Shown: positions 9,658-19,100, counted from the first letter of the stretch. The stretch: DNA of 64,000 nt from Chitinophaga chungangae (GCF_017742215.1 NZ_JAGHKP010000002.1:1454151-1518150), one strand, 5' to 3'. Numbers and translations are program-made. The notes: generated by a model not told the origin, from the sequence alone.

Positions 9658-10457
9658 ACGCATACACAAAAAAGCAGGTGTTGCTGAGCGCAGAGTACGT
9701 ACACCTGCAATACGGAGAAAAAAAGATCCTGCGCGACGTGAACTTCAAGATCCGCGACATCCATCGCGAAGGCATGGAGCAGGGGCAGGTAGTGGCTTTG
9801 ATCGGGAGAAGCGGCATCGGGAAAACACAATTGTTCAAGATCATGGCCGGCCTGGTACAGCCCACGGAAGGCACGGTGCGCATCGGCGAAGGCCAGCACG
9901 CTGTAAAGCCGGGGCAGGTGGGCATAGTGCCGCAGAACTACATTCTTTTCAACCACCGTACCATTTACCGCAACCTGAAGATCGGGCTGGACAATTCCGG
10001 TGTAACGCTAACCGAAGCGGAGAAAAAACGCGTGATCGGGGATTATGCGGAAACCTTCGACCTGGCGGAACATTTAAACAAATACCCCGCGCAGCTCAGC
10101 GGCGGCCAGCGCCAGCGGGTGAGCATTATCCAGCAGGTGCTGACGGGCAACAAATTCATTTTGCTGGACGAGCCCTTTTCGGGGCTGGACATTTTGATGG
10201 TAGACAAGGTGATCGCGCTGTTGCGGAAAGTGTCTATGCTGAGCGAGCAAAACACGCTGGTGATCGTGAGCCACGACATCGAAAACGCCGCCGCGGTGGC
10301 GGATACGGTGTGGATATTGGGAAAAGAGGAAGGGAAGGAAGGCGCCACGATCAAAAAAGAATACGATCTGTGCGAAACGGGCCTCGCCTGGAAGCCGGAC
10401 ATCCGCACAGACCGCAGGTTTTTGGAGCTGATCGAAGAAATAAAGAAACAGTTGTAG
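9654..10457 (+). CDS. ABC transporter ATP-binding protein
   Basis: A 267-residue ABC ATPase. The Walker A is GRSGIGKTQ, where most relatives have S or T after the GK and another S/T next; here GKTQ keeps the threonine. The signature is LSGGQRQRVSI, Walker B is FILLDEPFSGLD, and the H-loop is VSHDIENA. The N-terminus has extra residues before the first strand (MNAYTKKQVLLSAEYVHLQYG). The gene overlaps the permease by four bases and ends the operon, followed by a strong terminator. It is predicted to power the transporter with the permease and the tethered binding protein. Confidence 0.92.
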   Translation: MNAYTKKQVLLSAEYVHLQYGEKKILRDVNFKIRDIHREGMEQGQVVALIGRSGIGKTQLFKIMAGLVQPTEGTVRIGEGQHAVKPGQVGIVPQNYILFNHRTIYRNLKIGLDNSGVTLTEAEKKRVIGDYAETFDLAEHLNKYPAQLSGGQRQRVSIIQQVLTGNKFILLDEPFSGLDILMVDKVIALLRKVSMLSEQNTLVIVSHDIENAAAVADTVWILGKEEGKEGATIKKEYDLCETGLAWKPDIRTDRRFLELIEEIKKQL

Positions 10458-10477
10458 GTTGATATCAGTAGAAAACG

Positions 10478-10512
10478 AGGGCCGGCGCGTACCGGCCCTT
10501 TATTTTTTAATA
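10478..10512. terminator. Bidirectional terminator between the ABC ATPase and DUF4332 genes
   Basis: AGGGCCGG (10478-10485) pairs perfectly with CCGGCCCT (10492-10499) and is followed by TTTATTTTTT on the plus strand. The convergent DUF4332 gene ends at 10507. Confidence 0.85.
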
Positions 10513-10914
10513 AGCGAGCGCAGGCTCCAGGTCTTTGGCCTGGTCTATCATCCCCTGTATTTCTGAAAGTGAGGGCGCCCGGCCGCTCAGGTTTTTGAGG
10601 GCGTTGAGCTCGGAAACTTTTGCGAACAGGTTTTCGGCATTGCGGTTGCGGAGCTCTTTTACCGTATCCACGCCCGCGGCTTCCAGCAGCTCGGCGAACT
10701 GGCCGCCCACGCCGTTGATGCGCATGAGGTCTGCATGGTTCACCCAGGTGAGGATCAGCGCTTCTGGGATGCCGGTAGATTCCGCCAGCCTGGTGCGGCC
10801 GGCTTTGGTGCCGCCGTCTTCCAGCAGCTTGGCGACGGTGTTGATGCCGAGGCCGGTGAGTTTGTTTGCGTAGTTGGGGCCAATACCCTGGATCTCTTGA
10901 ATCGGATAGCTCAT
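10507..10914 (-). CDS. DUF4332 helix-hairpin-helix protein
   Basis: The coding frame starts at MSYPIQEIQGIGPNYANKL and gives 135 residues; the longer upstream open frame is only antisense to the next gene. Two helix-hairpin-helix-like segments are visible: IQGIGPNYANKLTGLGI (about residues 8-24) and INGVGGQFAELLEAAGV (about 66-82). This matches DUF4332, a small family related to HhH DNA-binding folds, sometimes fused to other domains. It probably binds nucleic acid or serves as a protein contact module; no enzymatic residues are seen. It stands alone, convergent with the ABC operon. Confidence 0.85.
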   Translation of the reverse strand: MSYPIQEIQGIGPNYANKLTGLGINTVAKLLEDGGTKAGRTRLAESTGIPEALILTWVNHADLMRINGVGGQFAELLEAAGVDTVKELRNRNAENLFAKVSELNALKNLSGRAPSLSEIQGMIDQAKDLEPALAY

Positions 10915-11025
10915 AAGAATTGTTTTAGCAGTTCGGAAATTAACGAAAACGCATAATCCGCCCGAAAAAAATATGTTAAATCGTGGTGAATGCGCTAAAA
11001 TCTCCGGGTAAAACTGCATAACTAT

Positions 11026-11033
11026 TACATTTG
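11026..11033 (+). promoter_or_regulatory. -7 element directly before the M23 peptidase start
   Basis: TACATTTG is a perfect TAnnTTTG box only four bases from the ATG at 11038. No good TTG -33 box is seen at the usual distance. If used, the mRNA would be leaderless or nearly so. Confidence 0.4.
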
Positions 11034-11037
11034 CAGG

Positions 11038-12729
11038 ATGAAAGGATCGATCGTACTCTTGCTTTTGCTGCCGCAGCTGATAATGGCGCAGCAACTTCCG
11101 GAAAAGCATTACCCGAAAGGATATTTCAGAAATCCCCTGAACGTGGCCATGGAGCTGGCGGGGAATTTCGGCGAACTGAGGCCCAATCACTTCCATTCGG
11201 GGCTCGATCTGAAAACGCAGCAGCGGGAGAACCTGCCCGTACATGCCGCGGCAGACGGTTATGTGAGCCGTGTGGGCGTCAGCCACCTGGGTTTCGGCAA
11301 CGTGCTGTACATCACTCACCCAAATGGGTACACGACCGTATACGCCCATCTCAACAAATTTTATCCCCTGCTCGACGAATACCTGACCCGCAAACAATAC
11401 GAAGCGGAAAGCTGGGCGACGGACCTGACCATCCCGCCGAACCTTTTCCCCGTTAAAAAGGGTGAGTTTGTGGCCTGGAGCGGCAATACCGGTGGCTCGG
11501 CCGGCCCGCACCTGCATTTCGAGATCAGGGATACCAAAACCGAGAAACCGCTCAACCCGATGCTTTTCGGGTTCAGTATTCCCGATAAGCGGGTGCCGGA
11601 AATTTCCCGCATCGTGGTGTACGACCGTACCCGCAGCCTGTACGAGCAAACACCGGTCACCATCCCGGTAAAACGCACCAAAACCGGCGACTATGTAGCT
11701 TCCAGGCCGGTGGTGAAAGTGGCGACCAGCAAAGTGGGCCTCGGCGTCAGCGCGCTGGACCGCCAGAGCAATTCCGCCAACCCCAACGGCATTTACGAAG
11801 CCATGATCATCCGCGACGGGCAGATCGATTGCGGTTTCCAGCTGGATAATATCGGCTACGACGAAACGCGGTACCTCAATGCGCATATCGACTACAAACT
11901 GAAAAAAGGCGGCGGGCCGTACGTGCAACTGCTGTTTGCCCTGCCCGGCAACCGCCTGGATATTTACAAAGACGTTGCCGGCGACGGCATCATCGACCTG
12001 GGCGACAAACAGCCCCACCCGGTAACCCTCCGCGTGACCGATGCTTACGGGAACAAGTCCGACGTGAAACTGACGCTGCAGCAGCAAAGCGGTCCCGCGC
12101 CGGTGCCTACCTGCGCCAACCGCATGTACCCGGAAAGCCGTAATATTTTTGAGAACGACCAGGTAGAATTTTTCCTCGAAGAGGGCAGCCTGTACGACAA
12201 TATCTGTTTCCGTTTCGTGGAATTGCCCAATGCCGGTGCGTTTTCGAATACTTACCGCCTGCATACCGCGCTGATCCCCGTTCACTACAATTTCGGCCTG
12301 CGCATACGCCCTACGAAACCGGTGCCAGCGGAGCTGCAGAATAAAATGGTGATCGTGCGGAAGGGCCTGGGAGAAAGCGTTTCAGCCGCTGTACCGGAGA
12401 ACGGGTGGTTTACCGGCACGTTCCGCGACCTGGGGGATTTTTATCTTACGGCAGATACGGTTGCGCCGCGCGTGGCGGCGCTCGGCGCGGTGAAAGCAAA
12501 TGCAAACCTTTCAAAAGCAACGAGAATCGCGTTTTCGATGAACGATGCAAGCGGGATCAAATCTTACCGCGCGGAATTAGATGGAAAATGGTTGCGTTTA
12601 TCGCGAAAAAGTAATGTACTTTCTTATAACTTTGATGAGCATTGTCCACCCGGTAACCATACATTGACGTTAACCGTTACTGACATTGCAAACAATCAAA
12701 CCACATATACTTTACCGTTTAAACGCTAG
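11038..12729 (+). CDS. M23 family metallopeptidase, secreted
   Basis: A 563-residue protein with an N-terminal signal peptide (MKGSIVLLLLLPQLIMAQ). The LytM/M23 zinc site is intact: H53 and D57 in HSGLD, H104 in YAHL, and H158/H160 in HLHFEI. Such enzymes cut peptide crosslinks in peptidoglycan. Residues after about 175 form a long C-terminal region with beta-rich segments (a possible Ig-like domain near 480-560) that may bind the wall or another protein. The length is greater than that of minimal M23 enzymes, but this long form is common in Bacteroidota. The gene ends a few bases before the peroxiredoxin gene. Confidence 0.92.
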   Translation: MKGSIVLLLLLPQLIMAQQLPEKHYPKGYFRNPLNVAMELAGNFGELRPNHFHSGLDLKTQQRENLPVHAAADGYVSRVGVSHLGFGNVLYITHPNGYTTVYAHLNKFYPLLDEYLTRKQYEAESWATDLTIPPNLFPVKKGEFVAWSGNTGGSAGPHLHFEIRDTKTEKPLNPMLFGFSIPDKRVPEISRIVVYDRTRSLYEQTPVTIPVKRTKTGDYVASRPVVKVATSKVGLGVSALDRQSNSANPNGIYEAMIIRDGQIDCGFQLDNIGYDETRYLNAHIDYKLKKGGGPYVQLLFALPGNRLDIYKDVAGDGIIDLGDKQPHPVTLRVTDAYGNKSDVKLTLQQQSGPAPVPTCANRMYPESRNIFENDQVEFFLEEGSLYDNICFRFVELPNAGAFSNTYRLHTALIPVHYNFGLRIRPTKPVPAELQNKMVIVRKGLGESVSAAVPENGWFTGTFRDLGDFYLTADTVAPRVAALGAVKANANLSKATRIAFSMNDASGIKSYRAELDGKWLRLSRKSNVLSYNFDEHCPPGNHTLTLTVTDIANNQTTYTLPFKR

Positions 12730-12736
12730 TAAAACC

Positions 12737-14026
12737 ATGACGCACCTCAAAGAAGGGGATATCGCCCCCGCATTTGCCGCCCTGGACCAGCATGGCAATA
12801 CTGTGTCGCTGGCCGACTTTAAAGGAAAAAAAGTGATCCTCTATTTTTATCCTCACGACATGACCCCCGGTTGCACTACGCAATCCTGCAATCTCAGGGA
12901 CCACCATTCCCAGCTGATGACGAGAGGTTATGCCGTGCTCGGCGTGAGCGAGGATGACCAGAAAAGCCACAAAAAATTCGCGGACAAGTACGAGCTGCCT
13001 TTCCCGCTGCTGGTAGACGAGAGCCATACGATCCTGAACGATTACGGCGTATGGGGCGAAAAGACCTTTATGGGCCGCACTTACGACGGTACGCACCGCA
13101 CTACTTTCCTGATAGACGAGGAGGGGAGAATTGCCCACATCATTCATAAACCCGAAAACGGTGATCATGCGCGTGAGATCATCGAATTGTGGGAAGGAAA
13201 TACGGAAGGCTGGGAACCGGTTGTAAGGCCGGAAGACCCTAACGCAGAGGCTGCGGCCGTTGCGGAAGAAGAAATTGAGAACGAAGCCGGAGACGAAGAA
13301 GAAGGCGTTGAAGTGGAAATGGATATCATCGAAGAAGATGATGATCAGGATGAGGAGGACGAAGATGAAGCGAAAGAAGCCCCTGCTGCGCCCGCGCCGG
13401 TAGCAAAAGCGAAAGCCGCTCCGAAAGCGAAGACCGCTCCGAAAACGAAGGCTGCGCCCAAGGCTAAAGCGAAAACCGCTACCAAAGCTGCTCCGAAAGC
13501 AAAGGCGAAAGCTGCGCCCAAAGCCAAAACCGCCCCGAAAGCAAAAACGAAGACCGCAGCGAAGGCGAAAGCTAAAACAGCCGTAAAAGCTAAGCCGGCT
13601 AAAAAAGCTGCCGCCAAAAAAGCGGTTGCTCCAAGAGCAAAAACCGCGGCTAAAAAAGCTGCGGCGCCCAAAGCGAAAACCGCTGCCAAAAAAGCTGCAC
13701 CAAAAGCAAAAGTGGCTGCAAAAGCAAAAGCTAAAGTAAAAGCAGCGCCGAAAGCCAAAGCAAAAACTGCGGCAAAAAAAGCGGCCGCTCCGAAATCGAA
13801 AGCAAAGGTAGCTTCGAAAGCAAAGGCCAAAGCGAAAGCAGCTCCAAAGGCGAAAGCCAAAACCGCGGCAAAGGCCAAAATCGCGCCCAAAACAAAAGCC
13901 AAAACCGCTGCAAAGGCTAAAACCGCTGCAAAGGCGAAACCGGCTGCAAAGGCGAAAGCCAAAACCGTCGCAAAAGCAAAAGCTGCTCCGAAAGCGAAGG
14001 CAAAAACCAAAGCGAAGAAACGCTAA
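12737..14026 (+). CDS. Peroxiredoxin (BCP type) fused to an acidic linker and a histone H1-like Lys/Ala tail
   Basis: The start MTHLKEGDIAPAFAALDQHG is chosen because an upstream in-frame ATG lies inside the M23 gene. Residues 1 to about 152 are a bacterioferritin-comigratory-protein peroxiredoxin with peroxidatic C46 in DMTPGCTTQSC and resolving C51, the 2-Cys spacing of this group. Residues about 170-217 are strongly acidic. From about residue 221 to 429 the protein is almost entirely Lys, Ala, Pro and Thr (repeats of KAKA, APKAK and KTAAKA), like bacterial histone H1-like tails. Such tails bind DNA non-specifically. I infer a peroxidase brought to the nucleoid. BCP enzymes are normally about 150 residues, so this is a major extension. 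No frameshift is seen. Confidence 0.9.
   Translation: MTHLKEGDIAPAFAALDQHGNTVSLADFKGKKVILYFYPHDMTPGCTTQSCNLRDHHSQLMTRGYAVLGVSEDDQKSHKKFADKYELPFPLLVDESHTILNDYGVWGEKTFMGRTYDGTHRTTFLIDEEGRIAHIIHKPENGDHAREIIELWEGNTEGWEPVVRPEDPNAEAAAVAEEEIENEAGDEEEGVEVEMDIIEEDDDQDEEDEDEAKEAPAAPAPVAKAKAAPKAKTAPKTKAAPKAKAKTATKAAPKAKAKAAPKAKTAPKAKTKTAAKAKAKTAVKAKPAKKAAAKKAVAPRAKTAAKKAAAPKAKTAAKKAAPKAKVAAKAKAKVKAAPKAKAKTAAKKAAAPKSKAKVASKAKAKAKAAPKAKAKTAAKAKIAPKTKAKTAAKAKTAAKAKPAAKAKAKTVAKAKAAPKAKAKTKAKKR
13397..14023 (+). repeat. Low-complexity Lys/Ala codon repeat (H1-like tail)
   Basis: A stretch of about 627 bases made of degenerate copies of short units encoding K-A-K, A-P-K and T-A-A-K. Codons are varied (gct, gcc, gca, gcg; aaa, aag), so the repeat is kept at protein level rather than as identical DNA. 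It is prone to slippage and length variation. Confidence 0.85.
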
Positions 14027-14043
14027 GCATAAACAGATTTTTG

Positions 14044-14080
14044 AAAAGCCGTTCCGGAATGCCCGGAGCGGCTTTTATAT
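14044..14080 (+). terminator. Terminator after the peroxiredoxin gene
   Basis: AAAAGCCGTTCCGG (14044-14057) pairs with CCGGAGCGGCTTTT (14063-14076), with one G-U pair and a five-base loop, followed by ATATTTTATA. Confidence 0.8.
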
Positions 14081-14379
14081 TTTATACTCAAGTTCTTCGG
14101 GCTTTGTTACTATGGTTCCATTACGGGTGAGAACGCTTTTACGCTACTAAAGCACTACTAAAGCGCTATTAAAACGATACTGAACACACCGGCGCCAATC
14201 AGTCAAAATGGCTTCTCAAAGGTCGCTTTCCGACATTAACGATGTTCCGGAATCTTACACTCACCCGCAAATCTTTTGATCTTTATAGTCGGGCTGCGCC
14301 GCACAAACATGCTTGCGGATTAATACCGTGAAATCAGGCTTGTCCGAGTAAGGAATTGTTAGCAGCTGCGGCATAATAA

Positions 14380-14409
14380 AAGAGGCCGTCCCTTGCGGAA
14401 CGGCCTCTT
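14380..14409 (-). terminator. Terminator after gldJ
   Basis: AAGAGGCCGT (14380-14389) pairs with ACGGCCTCTT (14400-14409). On the minus strand it is followed by TTATTATG. The loop contains CCTTGCGG, also found in the hairpin at 39105-39138. Confidence 0.75.
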
Positions 14410-14432
14410 CGTATGGAAACAGTTGGCTGTTG

Positions 14433-15983
14433 TTATCGTTTTTGACGCTGTTTGCGGAAGATCTGACCGGTTTTGAACTTGTTCCCTTCGGGGCTGCCCA
14501 CACGGTCCATCGCGCAACGGAAACCTACCGTATTCGTCGCCATATCTTCCTGCATGAAACGGCGGTTGCCCGGGGAAAGCCAGTAAGCACGGTCGTTCCA
14601 GCTACCGCCTTTCACCACGCGGGATTTATCGTTGATCAGGGTGGTCACGCCGTAGCCGTATTCAACCAGGGACAGGCTGTCACCATCCAGGTAGTTGATC
14701 ACGTCGCCTTTCTGGTAGTTCAGGCGGCTGGCGGATTCCTCATCGGTCACGTCGCGCATTTTGAGCGCGCCCAGGCTGTCTTTTTCGAACTCTTTCTCGG
14801 CGTTCTGGTAAACCGTCTGGAATTTGTTACCGCGGAAGTAGTTGAAGTCGTCACCATCGATGGTGGTCAGCGGACGGTAAACGTCGTTCACCCACTCGCT
14901 CACGTTGCCGGACATGTTATAGATACCGAAAGTGTTCGGGAAATAAGACTGCACCGGTGCGGGGATGGATGCACGGTCGTTCAGACCGCCTGCCATACCC
15001 ATATTGTCGCCGGAACCACGCTTGAAGTTCGCCAGGAACTGGCCCTGCCAGTTGCCGCGGCGGATGTCGCGCAGGCCGCTGTTGTTGGTGCCCCAGGAAT
15101 AGATCTGTTTGTTCATGATCAGCTCTTCACCGCGTTTGCCTTCTTTTTTGGAAGGATTCGGGTTCTGGCCGATGTAACCCAGCGCCGCATATTCCCATTC
15201 CGCTTCGGTCGGGAGGCGGTAGTTGGGAAGCATGATGCCGTCTTCGAACTGCGCGCCGCGCGGAGAGCCGTCTGGATTGCTGAACTGCTTTTTGGCGTTT
15301 TTGCTCATTTTGCCGGGAGTGCCTTCGTAAAGGCCCGCCAGGTAAGACTTGCTGTCGAAAGTATTATCGTCTGCCTGGTTCATGATGTCTGCCTGAGACA
15401 ACAGGCCGGCATCCATCAGGAGTTTTTCGTTTACACGGTTGGAACGCCATTTGGCGTAATCGGTCGCCTGCTTCCAGGTAACGCCAACCACCGGGTAGTC
15501 GTTATAAGCAGGGTGACGGAAATAATATTCCACCAGCGGCTCGTTGTAAGCCAGCTCGCTGCGCCATACCAGCGAATCGGGCAGGGCGTTGCGATATACG
15601 TCGGGGAAAGATTCGCCGTACATACGGGTGAGCCAGTACAAGTACTCGCGGTAATTCACATTGGAAACCTCGTTCTCGTCGATATAAAAAGAGGAAACCG
15701 TGATACGGCGGGGTATATTGTTCCAGTCCATCATGACATCCTGCTCGGTGGCGCCCATGGCGAATGTACCGCCCTGAACGAAAACAAGGCCGGGACCGGT
15801 GAATTGGTCTTTACTCTTGGCAACGGAAAAACCACCCATCTTCGGGTCGTTATAATTCCAACCAGTAGCGGAAGAAGATTCTTTCTTCTTCCCGAAGAGG
15901 CCACCGCCATTCTTACTACAGGCCGACATGGACAACATCACACCGGTGCCTACAATCAAGGATAAGGAGGTTAATCTGCGCAT
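14433..15983 (-). CDS. gldJ: Gliding motility / type IX secretion lipoprotein GldJ
   Basis: A 516-residue lipoprotein. The signal MRRLTSLSLIVGTGVMLSMSAC ends in a lipobox with Cys 22. The mature part is a formylglycine-generating-enzyme-like (SUMF1) fold, shown by PNYRLPTEAEWEYAALG, NMSGNVSEWVNDVYRP, KGGSWNDRAYWLSP and TNTVGFRC. GldJ and GldK are the two T9SS lipoproteins of this fold. The adjacent porU and porV genes point to GldJ, matching the Flavobacterium gldJ-porU-porV neighbourhood, whereas gldK sits with gldLMN. GldJ is an outer-membrane lipoprotein that stabilises GldK and is needed for gliding and T9SS function. It diverges from porU and has its own strong promoter. Confidence 0.9.
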   Translation of the reverse strand: MRRLTSLSLIVGTGVMLSMSACSKNGGGLFGKKKESSSATGWNYNDPKMGGFSVAKSKDQFTGPGLVFVQGGTFAMGATEQDVMMDWNNIPRRITVSSFYIDENEVSNVNYREYLYWLTRMYGESFPDVYRNALPDSLVWRSELAYNEPLVEYYFRHPAYNDYPVVGVTWKQATDYAKWRSNRVNEKLLMDAGLLSQADIMNQADDNTFDSKSYLAGLYEGTPGKMSKNAKKQFSNPDGSPRGAQFEDGIMLPNYRLPTEAEWEYAALGYIGQNPNPSKKEGKRGEELIMNKQIYSWGTNNSGLRDIRRGNWQGQFLANFKRGSGDNMGMAGGLNDRASIPAPVQSYFPNTFGIYNMSGNVSEWVNDVYRPLTTIDGDDFNYFRGNKFQTVYQNAEKEFEKDSLGALKMRDVTDEESASRLNYQKGDVINYLDGDSLSLVEYGYGVTTLINDKSRVVKGGSWNDRAYWLSPGNRRFMQEDMATNTVGFRCAMDRVGSPEGNKFKTGQIFRKQRQKR

Positions 15984-16033
15984 GCGATAACAGCTTTTGA
16001 TCGATACAATTTAGGTATTCAATTAGGTAAACG

Positions 16034-16064
16034 CAAATGTAATTCTTTTTATTTTATAACAAAA
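16034..16064 (-). promoter_or_regulatory. gldJ promoter
   Basis: On the minus strand TTTTG (16064-16060) is followed after 18 bases by TACATTTG (16041-16034), a full match to the Bacteroidota -33/-7 consensus. Transcription would start near 16028, about 45 bases before the gldJ ATG. Confidence 0.7.
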
Positions 16065-16118
16065 TTAATTAATCTGTAATGTAATAACTGTAAAAGTTTA
16101 CCGGACGAGCCCGCCAGG

Positions 16119-16149
16119 TTGCGAAATCCCCCGTAATACATTAGGTTTG
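16119..16149 (+). promoter_or_regulatory. porU promoter
   Basis: TTG (16119-16121), 20 bases, then a perfect TAGGTTTG (16142-16149). The predicted start is near 16155, about 24 bases before the porU ATG. It lies back to back with the gldJ promoter in the same 195-base gap. Confidence 0.65.
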
Positions 16150-16178
16150 CGTTAGATATAAAACCCTGCCATTTCTTT

Positions 16179-19100
16179 ATGAACCGCTCCCGCTTTGCCT
16201 TTTGCGTTTTCCTTTGCCTGTTTTGCGGGGCCGGAAAGGTTGCGGGCCAGCGTGCTTACGCCCCAAATTCCGTTTTGGCAGGCGGAAGCTGGTACAAAAT
16301 CGCCGTAAAAAAAGCCGGTATCTATAAGATCGACGTTCCCCAGCTCAATGCCATGGGCATTTCCACCACCGGTCTTATTTCCGGTTCCATCAGGCTGTTC
16401 GGCAACGGCGGCGGGATCGTCCCCGAAGACAATGCCGCCCCCAGGCCCGACGATCTCCGGCAAAATGCCGTTTTCGTAGAAGATGGGGGGGATGGCCTAT
16501 TTAACGGGAATGACTACCTTTTATTTTACGCCCCCGGGCCGCATCGCTGGCAGCGGGACGGCAGCGGGTATTACCATACTTACAATATCTATTCAGATTC
16601 AGCCTGTTATTTCCTGAACATCGCCCCCGGCGGGCTGCGGATCGTTACGGACCCTGCCGCGCCCATAGCCACGCAGACCGTTACGGCGTATGATTTTCAT
16701 GATTTTTATGAAAAAGACGAAACCAGCGTGCTGTCCAGCGGGAAGGAATGGTTCGGCGCAATGTTCAGCACCGTGCCGGGTGGCGTTACCGAAAGGAATT
16801 ACACGCTTGTTGCCCCAGCGGGCCTCAGCAACGCCCGGCTTCGCATCAGGCTGGCCGCGCGCAGCACTTCCGGCGCGCGTTTCGACCTGGGGCTTAACAA
16901 TACCGCCGTAAAATCTTTTTTGCCGCCGCCCGTAACCGGGAATATCTTCGAAACCTACGCCAGCACCGTCACCGAACGGCTGCCAATTGGCGGGGCGGGC
17001 GATTTTACGCTGAAATTCACGGGTAATGCGAGCGCCCAGGGCTGGCTGGACTTCCTGGCGCTCGAAGGCCGCTGCCCGCTTGCGCTTCCGGCGCAGGGCG
17101 CCCTGCTGTTCCGTGACTGGCAAAGCACGGGCGCGGGACAAACCGCCGGTTTCGAGCTCGCTAACGGTACCGCGCAAACGATCGTTTGGGACGTGACCGT
17201 GCCGGACAGGCCGGTAAAGCTGCAGACCTCGCTCAACGGCACCATGCTGCGTTTCTCCAGGGATGCGGCCGTGCTCCGGGAATACGCGGCTTTCAACCCC
17301 GCCGGTCTTCCCGCGCCCCAATACATCGGGCCGGTGGCCAACCAGGACCTGCACGGCCTTTCCGCTGCGGACATGCTCATTATTTCGCCGCCAGCTTTTC
17401 TTCCCGCCGCCAACCGCCTGGCCGCCTGGCACCTCCAAACAAGTGGCCTGAAAGTAAGCGTGGTAGCCACTCCGCTGATCTGGAACGAATTTGGCTCCGG
17501 CACCGGCGACCCGGCCGCGCTGCGCGATTTCCTGAAAATGCAATACGATCGCGGCGGCCTGAAATATGTGCTGCTGTTGGGCCGCGCGTCGTACGACTAT
17601 AAAGACCGCCTGGAAAATAATACCAACTTCGTGCCCACCTGGCAAAGCGATATTTCGCTGCATGGCATCAATAGTTATATGTCCGACGACTTTTTCGGTT
17701 TCCTCGGCGACGCCGACGACATCAATGGCAGCGGCGCCCTGCTGGACGTGGCCGTTGGCCGCTTGCCGGTGAGAAGTCTTGCCGAAGCGGAGGTTGCGGT
17801 GAAGAAGATCATGGAATACAATACGCCCGCGACTTTCGGCCCCTGGCGGCAAGAAATGACCTTTGTGGCGGATGATGAGGACGGGAATCTTCATCTCGAA
17901 GACGCCGAAACCGTCAGCGGCGTGATCACCGGGGAAGAAACCGCCTTTAATACCGGCAAACTTTACCTGGACGCCTTTCCACAGGTGGCCACTTCCGCCG
18001 GAAGCCGCTACCCTGCGGTAAATGAAGCCATCCGTCAGCGGATGTACAGCGGCAACCTCGTGTGGAATTATACCGGACACGGTACTTTCAACCGCCTGGC
18101 TGAAGAAGCCGTGCTCGAAGAAAGCTCGATCGACGGCTGGCAGAACGCCGGCAAGCTGCCGCTGATGGTGACCGCCACCTGCGACTTCGCGCCATTCGAC
18201 AACCCGGACTTCAATTCCCTCGGCGAAAAGCTGCTGATGCGCGAAAACGGCGGGGCCATCGCGCTGATGACCACCACCCGCGCGGTATTCGCCTATTCCA
18301 ACCTCGTGATGAACGCCAATTATTTCCGGCGGGCATTTACCCCGGGCGCGGGCGGGCGCATGCCTACGCTGGGCGAGGGCGCCATGCTGGCAAAAAACGA
18401 TACCTATTCCCAGAACGGGGATGTGATCAATAACCGGAAATTCCAGCTGCTGGGCGACCCTTCCCTGCCGCTGGCCTTCCCGAAATGGCGGGTGAACACC
18501 GATTCGCTGAACGGGCGGGAAATTGAGCAGGGGGATACGCTGAAGGCGCTGGGAAAATATACCCTGGCAGGCAGCGTGCGCGATGCTGCAGGAAACGTGC
18601 AAACAGGTTACAACGGCATGCTCGATGTGACCGTGTACGACAAACCGGCCGGACGGGCCACGCGCGGGAACGACCCCGGAAGCACGCCGGTGAATTTTTC
18701 GGTGCAGGACAGGATCTTGTTCCGTGGAAGGGATACCGTCGTGAACGGGCGGTTCAGGTTTACGTTCGTGGCACCGAAAGATATGAGCCAGGCAGACGGG
18801 AACGCGCGCATCAGTTATTATACCAGGAATGCGTCGGAAGACGGCGGCGGATTTTATAACCGCCTGGCAGCTAATGGTACGGCGGCGGACGCGGCGGAAG
18901 ACGACCAGGGCCCGGAAATCGGCGCCTGGATGAACGACCGGGGTTTTTCAAGCGGAGATATTACCAATGAAAGCCCGCTGCTGCTCATACATCTCAGCGA
19001 CCCGGGCGGAATAAACGCCACCGGCAACGGCATCGGGCACGACATTACCGCCATCCTCGACGACAGCACGCAATTCTTCATTCTCAACGAGTTTTACGAA

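Larger units (their letters stand above)
14027..14432. other. Gene-free stretch between convergent genes
   Basis: Apart from the two terminators (14044-14080 and 14380-14409) I find no credible ORF or RNA gene. At 14143-14184 there are three to four degenerate 11-base direct repeats (GCACTACTAAA type). The rest shows no recognisable structure. Confidence 0.6.

Noticed and set aside
5922..10457. Phosphate transporter (Pst) assignment
   Set aside because: The binding domain shares general features with phosphate-type proteins, but there is a single TauC/SsuC-like permease, not a PstC-PstA pair, and no PhoU gene.
10507..12285. 592-codon minus-strand ORF
   Set aside because: Only the last 135 codons (10507-10914) are a real gene; the rest is antisense to the M23 peptidase and reads as low-quality His/Arg-rich sequence.
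13345..14010. Ala/Phe-rich minus-strand ORF opposite the H1-like tail
   Set aside because: It is the complement of the Lys/Ala repeat (AAA/GCN codons read backwards as TTT/NGC), not a membrane protein.
14430..15965. 511-codon plus-strand ORF over gldJ
   Set aside because: Antisense to gldJ, which has a lipobox and clear FGE-fold motifs.
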